Origin: Nitriliruptoraceae bacterium
GTDB lineage: Bacteria > Actinomycetota > Nitriliruptoria > Nitriliruptorales > Nitriliruptoraceae
Direction of reading: 5' to 3'
Length of the DNA: 5,282 bases
Assembly: GCA_007120565.1 (NCBI GenBank)
Contig: SKNK01000249.1
Span: 1-5,282 of the forward strand
Shown here piece by piece: positions 1 to 5,282 of the stretch (position 1 is its first letter; every line of letters starts with the position of its first letter). Both the position numbers and the translations under genes were made by a program. The notes beneath the pieces were generated by a model that did no database searches, was not told where the DNA came from, and saw only the letters and a list, made by a program, of their open reading frames with translations.

Positions 1-47
1 CCCACGCGGTGGGAAGGGGAAGCCTGTCGGCGCCGGCTTCGTCGGGG
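1..47. other. gap downstream of livH with edge hairpin
   Basis: There are 47 bases between the livH stop and the window edge. CCCAC-GCG-GTGGG at 1-13 is a perfect inverted repeat with five-base arms, but no T tract follows on the minus strand, so it is not a convincing terminator. A livM gene would be expected to start about here or just beyond; a GTG at 5-3 on the minus strand exists but has no ribosome site that I would trust. Confidence 0.3.
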
Positions 48-941
48 TCACAGGCGCCTCACTTCCGGGGTGCCGAACAGGCCCTCGGCCCGCCACAGCA
101 ACACGGCCAGCATCAGCACGTACGGCGCGACCAGGTGAGCGTTGACGCCCAGCCCGGCGGGAGCAAGCGCGGCGGTGTACATCTCGATCGTCCCGACGAT
201 CAGGCCGCCGACGATCGCACCCTTGATCGAGTTGAGGCCGCCGATCACCACCGCGGGGATGGCGCGGAACGCGAACTCAGCACTCGCCGGTTGCAACAGC
301 CGCGGGAAGGTGCCGACCATCGATCCGGCTAGGGCCGCCAGCAACCCGGCCAGCATCCACGCCATCAGCAACACCCGACGCACGGGTACGCCCGTTGCCG
401 CAGCCGCCTCCTCATCCTCGGCAACGGCACGGAACCACAAGCCCCATCGTGATCGCTCGACCGCGAAGATCAACCCGACCACCACGACCGCACTGATGGC
501 GATCACGTACAGGTGCGAGGAGAAGACGGAGACGCCGAACACCGCGCTGGTCTCCGCTCCCCACGGGGACTCCACCTCGATGCTCTCGACGGCCCAGGGC
601 CGGTAGGCGCCGATCGCGCTGCGCAGCGCGATGTCGATACCGATGGTGGCGATGGCGACCGCCATCACCGGACGACCGGCGAGCGGACGCGCGACGGTGA
701 GGTAGATCAAGAGCGAGACACCGGCCGCGACGACCGCCGCGACGAGGATGCCGGTGGCGTAGCCGAGTTCCCAGATGCGCGACGCCTGGAAGGTGACGTA
801 GCCGCCCAGCAGCATCACCCCGACGTGCGAGAAGTTGAGCGCTCCGGACGCACGGAACACCACGACGAACCCGAGCGCGATCAGCGCGTAGATCGACCCG
901 ATCGCCAGAGAGCTCACGATGAGCGAGATGTGTCCGCTCAC
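48..941 (-). CDS. livH: LivH-type ABC transporter permease (HAAT family)
   Basis: This is one of the two membrane subunits of a branched-chain-amino-acid-type ABC importer; it should form the inner-membrane channel with a LivM partner and be driven by LivF and LivG. The 297-residue protein is almost entirely hydrophobic, with membrane segments near residues 7-29, 37-53, 63-84, 92-111, 143-161, 188-212, 224-252 and 267-284. LivH traits visible are the first-helix pattern GSIYALIALGF (15-25), ALNFSHVGVMLLGGY (34-48), the ATPase-contact loop RAVAEDEEAAAATGV (171-185) and GGLNSIKGAIVGG (234-246). Length is normal for LivH. The start is GTG at 941, sharing GTGA with the ligase stop and preceded by GGAGGG six bases upstream. 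The family assignment is firm. The substrate is unknown, and the adjoining ligase argues for an acid that is activated to a CoA ester rather than leucine itself. Confidence 0.94.
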   Translation of the reverse strand: MSGHISLIVSSLAIGSIYALIALGFVVVFRASGALNFSHVGVMLLGGYVTFQASRIWELGYATGILVAAVVAAGVSLLIYLTVARPLAGRPVMAVAIATIGIDIALRSAIGAYRPWAVESIEVESPWGAETSAVFGVSVFSSHLYVIAISAVVVVGLIFAVERSRWGLWFRAVAEDEEAAAATGVPVRRVLLMAWMLAGLLAALAGSMVGTFPRLLQPASAEFAFRAIPAVVIGGLNSIKGAIVGGLIVGTIEMYTAALAPAGLGVNAHLVAPYVLMLAVLLWRAEGLFGTPEVRRL

Positions 942-2776
942 CCCTCGCCCTCCGAGACGCCCGATCGGCCCGTGCCGTACATGCTGTCGATCAGCTCGGA
1001 GTACCGCTCCGAGATCACGCTGCGACGGACCTTCTGCGTCGCGGTGAGTTCGTCGTCGTCCTGATCGAGTTCGCGTGGCAGCAGCCGGAACGCCTTGACC
1101 TGCTCGACCCGCGCGAGATCCTGGTTCGCCTCGTCGACCGCCCGGCCGATCAGTGCCACTACCTCGTCGCGGTCGGTCAGGTCGCGGAAGGTGGTGAAGG
1201 CGATGCCTTCGCGCTGCGCCCAGTTGGCGACGGTGTCGTGCTCGATCTGGATCAGCGCGGTGATGTAGCGGCGCCCGTCGCCGATGACGATCGCTTCCTT
1301 GATGTAGGGCGAGACCTTGAGCCGGTTCTCGATCTCGGACGGGGACAGGTTCTTGCCTCCGGCCGTGATGATGATGTCCTTCTTGCGGTCAGTGAGACGC
1401 AGGTGGCCGTCATCGCTGAACTCGCCGATGTCCCCGGTGTGCAACCACCCATCGGGATCGACCGTCTCGGCGGTCGCCTCCGGTTGGCCCCAGTAGCCGA
1501 CGAACACGGTGTCGGCCCGGACGAGGATCTCACCGTCGTCGGCGATCCTCACCTCGACCCCGGACACCGGGCGTCCGACCGAACCGAGCTGCAGGTCGTC
1601 AGCGTCGTCCAGGGTGATCGTGCCTGTGGCCTCCGTCATACCGAAGGCTTCGATGACCGGCACCCCCAGGGTGTGGAGGAAGCGCAGGACCTCAGGAGCG
1701 ACCGGCGCCCCGCCGGAGATGGCCACGCGTACCCGCGACATCCCCGTGTGCTTGCGCAGCGAGCGGGTCACCAGCACCCACAGCACGGCCCGCACGAGCC
1801 GTTCGTAGCCGAGGTAGCGGGTGGGGCGACGGGCCAGCCGGCGGGAGATCAGCCGATCCCCGATCCGGCGGGCCGCACGGTAGGCCGCGCGCTTGACCGG
1901 CGTGGCTTCGGCCACCCGATCCTCGATGCTGGAGAGCAGCTTCTCGTTGATCCGGGGAACCGCGAACAGCAGCGTTGGCCGCACCGCCCGCAGGTCGGCC
2001 TGGACGGTCTCGATGGACTCGGCGAAGTTCACCTTGGCCCCACAACCGAGCGGGGTGTACAGGCTCATCACCTGCTCGGCGACGTGGCAGAGCGGTAGGT
2101 AGGACAGCACCTCGTCGGCCGGGGTGACGCTGAGTTCCTCGGCTTGCAGGCGTATCGCGGCGACGATGTTGCGCCAGCTGAGCATCGCCCCCTTCGGTTT
2201 CCCGGTCGTGCCCGAGGTGTAGATCAGGACGGCAAGGTCGTCGGGATCCGCCGGCGTCTGCTGATCCCACCACTGTGGATCGTCAGCGAGCTGCCTGTCC
2301 CCGAGGGCTACGACGTCGTCGAAGTGCAGGATGCGCTCGTCGTTGGTGGTTGCGGACAGTGTCCCGCGGTGTTCCAGGACCACGACCGCGGTGAGGCTCG
2401 CCCGCTCATCGATCACCTCGAGCGCCTTGTCCAGCTGTTCCTGGTCCTCGGCGACCAGCACCTTCGCCGCTGAATCGTCCAACTGGTAGGCGAGCTCCGC
2501 CGCCGGGTTGGTCGGGTAGACACCGAAGGGCACCGCGCCGATCCCCTGCGCTCCCAGGCACGCGTAGAGCCACTCTGGGCGGTTCTCGGACTGGATCGCC
2601 ACCCGATCACCTCGCTCGACTCCGAGCTGCGCGAGCCCGGCCCCGAAGCGGCGAGTGATATCGGCCCAGGCCCCGTAGGAGATCTCCTCCCACCGTCCAC
2701 GACGCTTCACACGCAGCGCCACCGACGACGGCGCGATCTCCTCCCACCGCAACAGCAGCTGCGGCAAGGTCGGCAT
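938..2776 (-). CDS. AMP-forming long-chain-type acyl-CoA ligase
   Basis: This is a cytoplasmic ANL-superfamily enzyme that activates a carboxylic acid with ATP to an acyl-adenylate and then to acyl-CoA. From the ATG at 2776 it has 612 residues, close to FadD15-like proteins. Motifs in order: phosphate-binding loop YTSGTTGKPKG (186-196), EAFGMTE (376-382), WLHTGDIG (444-451), hinge region LTDRKKDIIITAGGKNLSPS (461-480), and the presumed catalytic lysine K582 in ELTATQKVRR. All key residues appear present. I prefer ATG 2776 because GGGAGG lies just upstream with a 5-base gap, and the protein then begins MPTLPQLLLRWEEIAP, as this family usually does. The frame stays open to a GTG at 2941, which would add 55 low-complexity residues but has no clear ribosome site. 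The stop overlaps livH, so the two are probably translated as a pair. Substrate chain length or class (fatty, aromatic, alicyclic) is not determinable here. Confidence 0.95.
   Translation of the reverse strand: MPTLPQLLLRWEEIAPSSVALRVKRRGRWEEISYGAWADITRRFGAGLAQLGVERGDRVAIQSENRPEWLYACLGAQGIGAVPFGVYPTNPAAELAYQLDDSAAKVLVAEDQEQLDKALEVIDERASLTAVVVLEHRGTLSATTNDERILHFDDVVALGDRQLADDPQWWDQQTPADPDDLAVLIYTSGTTGKPKGAMLSWRNIVAAIRLQAEELSVTPADEVLSYLPLCHVAEQVMSLYTPLGCGAKVNFAESIETVQADLRAVRPTLLFAVPRINEKLLSSIEDRVAEATPVKRAAYRAARRIGDRLISRRLARRPTRYLGYERLVRAVLWVLVTRSLRKHTGMSRVRVAISGGAPVAPEVLRFLHTLGVPVIEAFGMTEATGTITLDDADDLQLGSVGRPVSGVEVRIADDGEILVRADTVFVGYWGQPEATAETVDPDGWLHTGDIGEFSDDGHLRLTDRKKDIIITAGGKNLSPSEIENRLKVSPYIKEAIVIGDGRRYITALIQIEHDTVANWAQREGIAFTTFRDLTDRDEVVALIGRAVDEANQDLARVEQVKAFRLLPRELDQDDDELTATQKVRRSVISERYSELIDSMYGTGRSGVSEGEG
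948..953 (-). promoter_or_regulatory. ribosome binding site of livH
   Basis: GGAGGG on the minus strand lies six bases before the GTG start at 941, within the last codons of the ligase gene. It supports the GTG start and shows that livH can bind ribosomes itself as well as by coupling through the GTGA overlap. Confidence 0.75.
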
Positions 2777-2781
2777 CCCGA

Positions 2782-2787
2782 CCTCCC
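2782..2787 (-). promoter_or_regulatory. ribosome binding site deciding the ligase start
   Basis: GGGAGG on the minus strand is followed after five bases by ATG at 2776. It is the strongest ribosome-site match upstream of the ligase and is the main reason for choosing this start over GTG 2941, which lacks a comparable site. Confidence 0.7.
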
Positions 2788-2882
2788 GCCCCTGTCGTCG
2801 CCAGCGGTCAGCGTCGTCCGTCGACGTCACCGACGCCCCCACCGAGGGCGCTACCTCGAGCTCTCCCAAGCTTCCCGCTCCC

Positions 2883-2902
2883 GATGACGCCCCGGCGTCA
2901 TC
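2883..2902. repeat. 20-base palindrome, candidate operator
   Basis: The arms GATGACGCC (2883-2891) and GGCGTCATC (2894-2902) are exact inverted copies separated by CC. The core reads TGACG, six bases, CGTCA, which has the size and shape of a TetR-family operator. As minus-strand RNA it would fold into an eight-pair stem with a four-base loop; no T-rich tract follows, so it is not an intrinsic terminator. It lies in the leader between the candidate promoter and the ligase ATG. Which protein binds it, if any, is inference. Confidence 0.5.
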
Positions 2903-2925
2903 TCGATCCTCGAGCCGCGGCGTTG

Positions 2926-2937
2926 CCCACCGCGTGG
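2926..2937. repeat. small palindrome matching one at the left edge
   Basis: CCAC-CGC-GTGG is an inverted repeat with four-base arms (2927-2937). Read on the minus strand with base 2926 it gives CCACGCGGTGGG, the same 12 bases found on the plus strand at 2-13 beyond livH. The two copies flank the ligase-livH block in opposite orientation. A 12-base match can occur by chance in a window of this size and composition. Confidence 0.25.
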
Positions 2938-2972
2938 TCACCGTTCAGGATCTGATCGTGGCGTCCTCGACC

Positions 2973-3022
2973 AGAGGCGAACGGCCCGAAACTGTCCTAC
3001 CGAAGATGATACTAGAGGCGAA
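2973..3022. repeat. 9-base direct repeat spaced 41 bases
   Basis: AGAGGCGAA occurs at 2973-2981 and again at 3014-3022. The spacing is close to four helical turns, and the second copy lies between the -35 and -10 boxes of the candidate minus-strand promoter. It could be a pair of protein contact sites or chance. Confidence 0.3.
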
Positions 3023-3037
3023 GTCAGGTAATGTCCA
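3009..3037 (-). promoter_or_regulatory. candidate promoter for the ligase-livH block
   Basis: On the minus strand TGGACA (3037-3032, five of six against TTGACA) is followed after 17 bases by TAGTAT (3014-3009, four of six against TATAAT). A start near 3002 would leave a leader of about 225 bases before the ATG at 2776. The only visible plus-strand match nearby is a weak GATACT at 3008-3013 that could serve the TetR gene. This is found by eye in GC-rich DNA, so it is a proposal only. Confidence 0.35.
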
Positions 3038-3072
3038 CGCCAGCCGGACTAGGGTTCTGGTTAGGACGTGAG

Positions 3073-3079
3073 AAGGTGG
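3073..3079 (+). promoter_or_regulatory. ribosome binding site deciding the TetR start
   Basis: AAGGTGG matches the ideal AAGGAGG in six of seven bases and ends five bases before GTG 3085. It would lie within the coding sequence if the ATG at 3031 were used, and that ATG has only AGG two bases before it. Confidence 0.6.
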
Positions 3080-3084
3080 AGAGG

Positions 3085-3702
3085 GTGTCAGGAACCCCGG
3101 AAGCGACGGAAGTGCCTCGCGACGGTCGTCGTGGCCGTACGCGCTCGTCCCTGCTCGCTGCGGCCCACGCCTCCATCGCCGCCACCGGTGACCTCAGCCC
3201 CGAACGCGTGGCGCGTGACGCCGGCGTCTCGACCGCGACCTTCTACACCCACTTCGCCTCGAAGGACGAAGCCATCGCGGCGATCCTCGACGTGGCGCTC
3301 GCCGATGTGAACGGTCGCGGGACCCAGGTGCTCACGATCGAGCATCTGCTCGACCACGGGCTCGAGACCACCATCCGTGACGCGCTGACCGGTGGGGTCG
3401 CCGGCTTCCGTGAACAGCACCGGGTGTTCCGCCTCGCGCTGTCACGCCTGCCGCATGCCCGCAGCATCCGTGACGTCTACCGCCGGCACGAACAGGACGC
3501 CCACGCGACGTTGCGGCGGTTCCTGGAACTGGCGACCGCCGCGGATCAGATCCGCACCGGAGACCTCGATGCGATGACCGCCGTGCTGCTGGTGACGCTG
3601 CAGGGGCTCAACAACCCCCTGCTGCGACGTCCGGAAGGCGAAGAGCTACTCGACGAACTGACGAGGCAGGTGACCGGATGGCTGAGGCCGACCACCCCGT
3701 GA
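3085..3702 (+). CDS. TetR-family transcriptional regulator
   Basis: This is a one-domain DNA-binding repressor-type protein with a ligand-binding helical C-terminus. With GTG 3085 as start it has 205 residues, typical of the family. The N-terminal helix-turn-helix is clear: RTRSSLLAAAHASIAATG followed by LSPERVARDAGVSTATFYTHFASKDEAI, with the recognition helix near residues 47-57. The C-terminal half resembles no subfamily that I can name, so the ligand is unknown. An ATG at 3031 in the same frame would add 18 residues but has only a poor ribosome site, whereas AAGGTGG sits five bases before GTG 3085; GTG 3076 is a third option. The gene diverges from the ligase and overlaps livF by 25 bases. 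The likely role is repression of both blocks, with the acid or its CoA ester as inducer; this is inferred from position only. Confidence 0.93.
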   Translation: MSGTPEATEVPRDGRRGRTRSSLLAAAHASIAATGDLSPERVARDAGVSTATFYTHFASKDEAIAAILDVALADVNGRGTQVLTIEHLLDHGLETTIRDALTGGVAGFREQHRVFRLALSRLPHARSIRDVYRRHEQDAHATLRRFLELATAADQIRTGDLDAMTAVLLVTLQGLNNPLLRRPEGEELLDELTRQVTGWLRPTTP

Positions 3703-4535
3703 CACCCGCACCCGACCCTTCCGGCGGACCGTCGGCCACGGGCACGGCGCCCGCACCGGCGCTGCTCGAGCTCACCGGGGTCGAGGTGACCTACCAGAAC
3801 GTGATCCATGCCCTGCGAGGGATCACCATCCGGGTGGAGGACGGCGCCATCGTGGCCATCCTCGGGCCGAACGGGGCGGGCAAGACCACCGCCCTACGAG
3901 CGCTCACGGGTCTGCTCGACTTCCACCAGGGCGACATCGTCAAGGGCAGCATCCGATTCGATGGGCACGACCTCACCTCCCTCGCGCCAGCCCGTATCGT
4001 CGGTCTTGGCGTCGCGCAGGTCATGGAGGGTCGCCGCATCTTCGCCACGATGACCGTGGAGGAGAACCTGCGTGCCGCCGGGTTCGGGGATGCCGATGCC
4101 CTCGACGAGGTGATGTCCCGGTTCCCGCGGCTGGCCGAACGGCGTCGTCAGCTGGCGGGGTTCCTCTCGGGTGGCGAGCAACAGATGCTGGCGATCGGGC
4201 GCGCCCTCATGACCCGGCCACGGTTGCTGGTGCTCGACGAACCGTCCCTGGGCCTGGCACCCCTGCTGGTCGCCTCGATCGCCGAAGCCATCTCCGACAT
4301 CCGGGACACCGGCACCACCGTCCTGCTCGTCGAGCAGAACACCGCGGTAGCACTCGACCTGGCCGACCACGGCTACGTGATCGAGAACGGCCGGGTCGTC
4401 ATGGACGCAGACAGCCGGACCCTGCGGGAGGATCCCGACATCATGGAGTTCTACCTGGGCCGCAAGGAAGGGGGTGAGCGTCATCACTACGCCGACGTCA
4501 AGCACTACCGCCGCCGCAAGCGCTGGCTCTCCTGA
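3678..4535 (+). CDS. livF: LivF-type ABC transporter ATP-binding protein
   Basis: This is one of two ATPase subunits that power the HAAT importer from the cytoplasmic face. It has 285 residues, longer than the usual 235-240 because of both ends: a Pro/Ala-rich N-terminus of about 27 residues and a basic C-terminal tail. Motifs: Walker A GPNGAGKTT (63-71), Q-loop Q114 followed by VMEGRRIF (115-122), TVEENL (126-131), signature LSGGEQQ (163-169), Walker B LLVLDEP (183-189), SLGLAP (190-195) and VEQN (218-221), where LivF proteins carry Q in place of the switch histidine. The ATG at 3678 lies inside the end of the TetR gene, with CAGGTGA a few bases upstream, so the two are co-transcribed and probably coupled. 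The tail VKHYRRRKRWLS and the VMEGRR variant recall, from memory, LivF proteins encoded beside acyl-CoA ligases. The family call is firm and the substrate is unknown. Confidence 0.95.
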   Translation: MAEADHPVTPAPDPSGGPSATGTAPAPALLELTGVEVTYQNVIHALRGITIRVEDGAIVAILGPNGAGKTTALRALTGLLDFHQGDIVKGSIRFDGHDLTSLAPARIVGLGVAQVMEGRRIFATMTVEENLRAAGFGDADALDEVMSRFPRLAERRRQLAGFLSGGEQQMLAIGRALMTRPRLLVLDEPSLGLAPLLVASIAEAISDIRDTGTTVLLVEQNTAVALDLADHGYVIENGRVVMDADSRTLREDPDIMEFYLGRKEGGERHHYADVKHYRRRKRWLS

Positions 4536-4548
4536 GGCCGAGCCAACG

Positions 4549-5282
4549 ATGACCGACCCCCTGTTGGAGGTGGAGCGCCTCAGCTTGGGTTTCGCGGGGC
4601 TGAAGGCGCTGGACGAGGTCTCGATCGCGGTCCGTCCGGGCGAGTTGTTGGCGGTGATCGGCCCGAACGGGGCGGGCAAGTCCTCGTTGTTCAACTGCAT
4701 CAGCGGCGTCTACCGCCCTCAGATGGGGACGATCCGCCTGGACGGTGCGCCGATCGATGCGCTCAAACCCCACGAGCGCACCGGTCTGGGCATCGCGCGC
4801 ACCTTCCAGGAACTCGCCCTCTTCGAACACCAGTCGGTACTCGACAACCTGATGACGGGCCGCAACGTCCGGATGAAGCACCACGCCCTGGCTGACATGC
4901 TGCGGCTCGGTCCCGCGCTGCGTCAGGAGCTCGAGGCCAGGAGCGTCGTCGAGGACGTGATCGACTTCCTCGACCTCGCCCATGTCCGGCACCATCCTGT
5001 CGGCGCGCTGCCCTACGGCTGGCGCAAGCGCGTCGTGCTGGGGCGGGCGCTGTGCTCTGAGCCCCGGGTGTTGCTCCTCGACGAACCCGTCGCGGGCATG
5101 AACCAGGAGGAGACCGAGGACATCGCCCGCTACCTGTTGGACCTCAAGGAGGAGCGGGGGCTGACCCAGGTGCTGGTCGAACACAACCTCGGCGTGGTGC
5201 TCGATATCGCGGACCGCATCGTCGTGCTCAACTTCGGTCGGGTCATCGCCGACGGCACCCCCGACGAGGTGGCTGATGACCC
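4549..5282 (+). CDS. livG: LivG-type ABC transporter ATP-binding protein, 3' end cut by window
   Basis: This is the second ATPase subunit of the importer, expected to pair with LivF. The ATG is 13 bases after the livF stop, with GAGG 11 bases upstream, so it is the same transcription unit. The frame runs open for 244 codons plus two bases to the window edge; LivG proteins are about 250-260 residues, so only a short tail is missing. Motifs: Walker A GPNGAGKSS (38-46), Q-loop in RTFQEL (Q87), a diverged signature LPYGWRKRVVLGRAL (154-168), Walker B VLLLDEP (174-180), AGMNQEETEDIARYL (182-196), switch histidine H211 in VLVEHN, and DGTPDEV (235-241). PYG in place of SGG in the signature is normal for LivG. 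AGMNQEET resembles LivG proteins linked to acyl-CoA ligases, as I recall them. A minus-strand frame over this gene is a shadow of its codon bias. Confidence 0.95.
   Translation, partial: MTDPLLEVERLSLGFAGLKALDEVSIAVRPGELLAVIGPNGAGKSSLFNCISGVYRPQMGTIRLDGAPIDALKPHERTGLGIARTFQELALFEHQSVLDNLMTGRNVRMKHHALADMLRLGPALRQELEARSVVEDVIDFLDLAHVRHHPVGALPYGWRKRVVLGRALCSEPRVLLLDEPVAGMNQEETEDIARYLLDLKEERGLTQVLVEHNLGVVLDIADRIVVLNFGRVIADGTPDEVADD

Larger units (their letters stand above)
2777..3084. other. divergent control region between ligase and TetR genes
   Basis: This gap of about 308 bases holds no gene that I can support. Its left half (2777-2941) is open in the ligase frame but would encode only a low-complexity, charged stretch unlike the family. 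It contains the palindrome at 2883-2902, a CTCGA-TCC-TCGAG inverted repeat at 2902-2914, the small palindrome at 2927-2937, CCGTTC/GAACGG arms at 2941-2946 and 2979-2984, the 9-base direct repeat and the candidate promoter. The part around 2990-3060 is visibly richer in A and T than the flanking genes, as expected for promoters. Shared control of both blocks by the TetR protein is the simplest reading. Confidence 0.6.

Noticed and set aside
1..13. CCCAC-GCG-GTGGG as a terminator after livH
   Set aside because: The stem is only five pairs and no T-rich tract follows on the minus strand; a livM gene is expected downstream, so termination here would be odd.
1238..2098. Long plus-strand open frame of 286 codons opposite the ligase gene
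   Set aside because: It is a shadow of the ligase codon bias: the translation is low-complexity, rich in D, R, G and P, with no recognisable domain, while the minus-strand frame has all ligase motifs.
3216..3229. TGACGCC-GGCGTCT palindrome with half-sites like those at 2883-2902
   Set aside because: It encodes the conserved D-A-G-V turn of the TetR helix-turn-helix, so the symmetry is explained by preferred codons; it also lacks the two-base spacer of the other site.
4333..4344. Missing switch histidine in LivF (VEQN instead of VEH)
   Set aside because: Glutamine at this place is the normal state in the LivF family and does not suggest an inactive ATPase.
3894..4700. Minus-strand open frame of 268 codons over livF and the start of livG
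   Set aside because: It crosses two real genes in antisense, begins within livG and shows no domain.
4498..5184. Minus-strand open frame of 228 codons over livG
   Set aside because: The plus strand encodes a full set of ABC ATPase motifs here; the minus frame has no recognisable motif and is an antisense shadow.
1..5282. CRISPR arrays, tRNA or rRNA genes, insertion sequences, attachment sites
   Set aside because: No array of regularly spaced repeats, cloverleaf-like stretch, transposase frame or flanking inverted repeats was seen in reading both strands.

Overview
The window is GC-rich throughout, with short intergenic gaps, GTG starts and strong G or C bias at third codon positions. This fits a high-GC bacterium, most likely an actinobacterium. 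The lineage cannot be fixed from the sequence alone, and no RNA gene or mobile element is visible to help.

Layout: two divergent gene blocks face away from a control region of about 300 bases (2777-3084). The minus-strand block runs leftward: a long-chain-type acyl-CoA ligase (AMP-forming, 938-2776) whose stop overlaps the start of a LivH-type ABC permease (48-941). A livM-like second permease would be expected next, beyond the left edge. The plus-strand block runs rightward: a TetR-family regulator (3085-3702), a LivF-type ATPase (3678-4535, overlapping the regulator by 25 bases) and a LivG-type ATPase (4549 to the window edge, truncated at 244 codons plus two bases).

Together the genes look like one uptake-and-activation module. 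A HAAT (branched-chain amino acid type) ABC importer would bring in an organic acid, and the ligase would convert it to its CoA thioester using ATP. The TetR protein probably senses the acid or its CoA ester and controls both blocks from the shared control region. The substrate cannot be read from the sequence; a fatty, aromatic or alicyclic acid is more plausible than leucine, because the ligase is embedded in the locus. The LivF and LivG sequences carry traits I associate with transporters linked to such ligases: the VMEGRRIF variant and basic KHYRRRKRW tail in LivF, and PYGW plus AGMNQEET in LivG.

The control region holds the least explained sequence: a 9+2+9 palindrome at 2883-2902, smaller inverted repeats, a 9-base direct repeat 41 bases apart, and a candidate minus-strand promoter at 3009-3037. 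I see no clearly new system here. The families are familiar, and the points of interest are the regulatory DNA, the start-site choices and the split divergent arrangement. The substrate-binding protein and LivM are not in the window.
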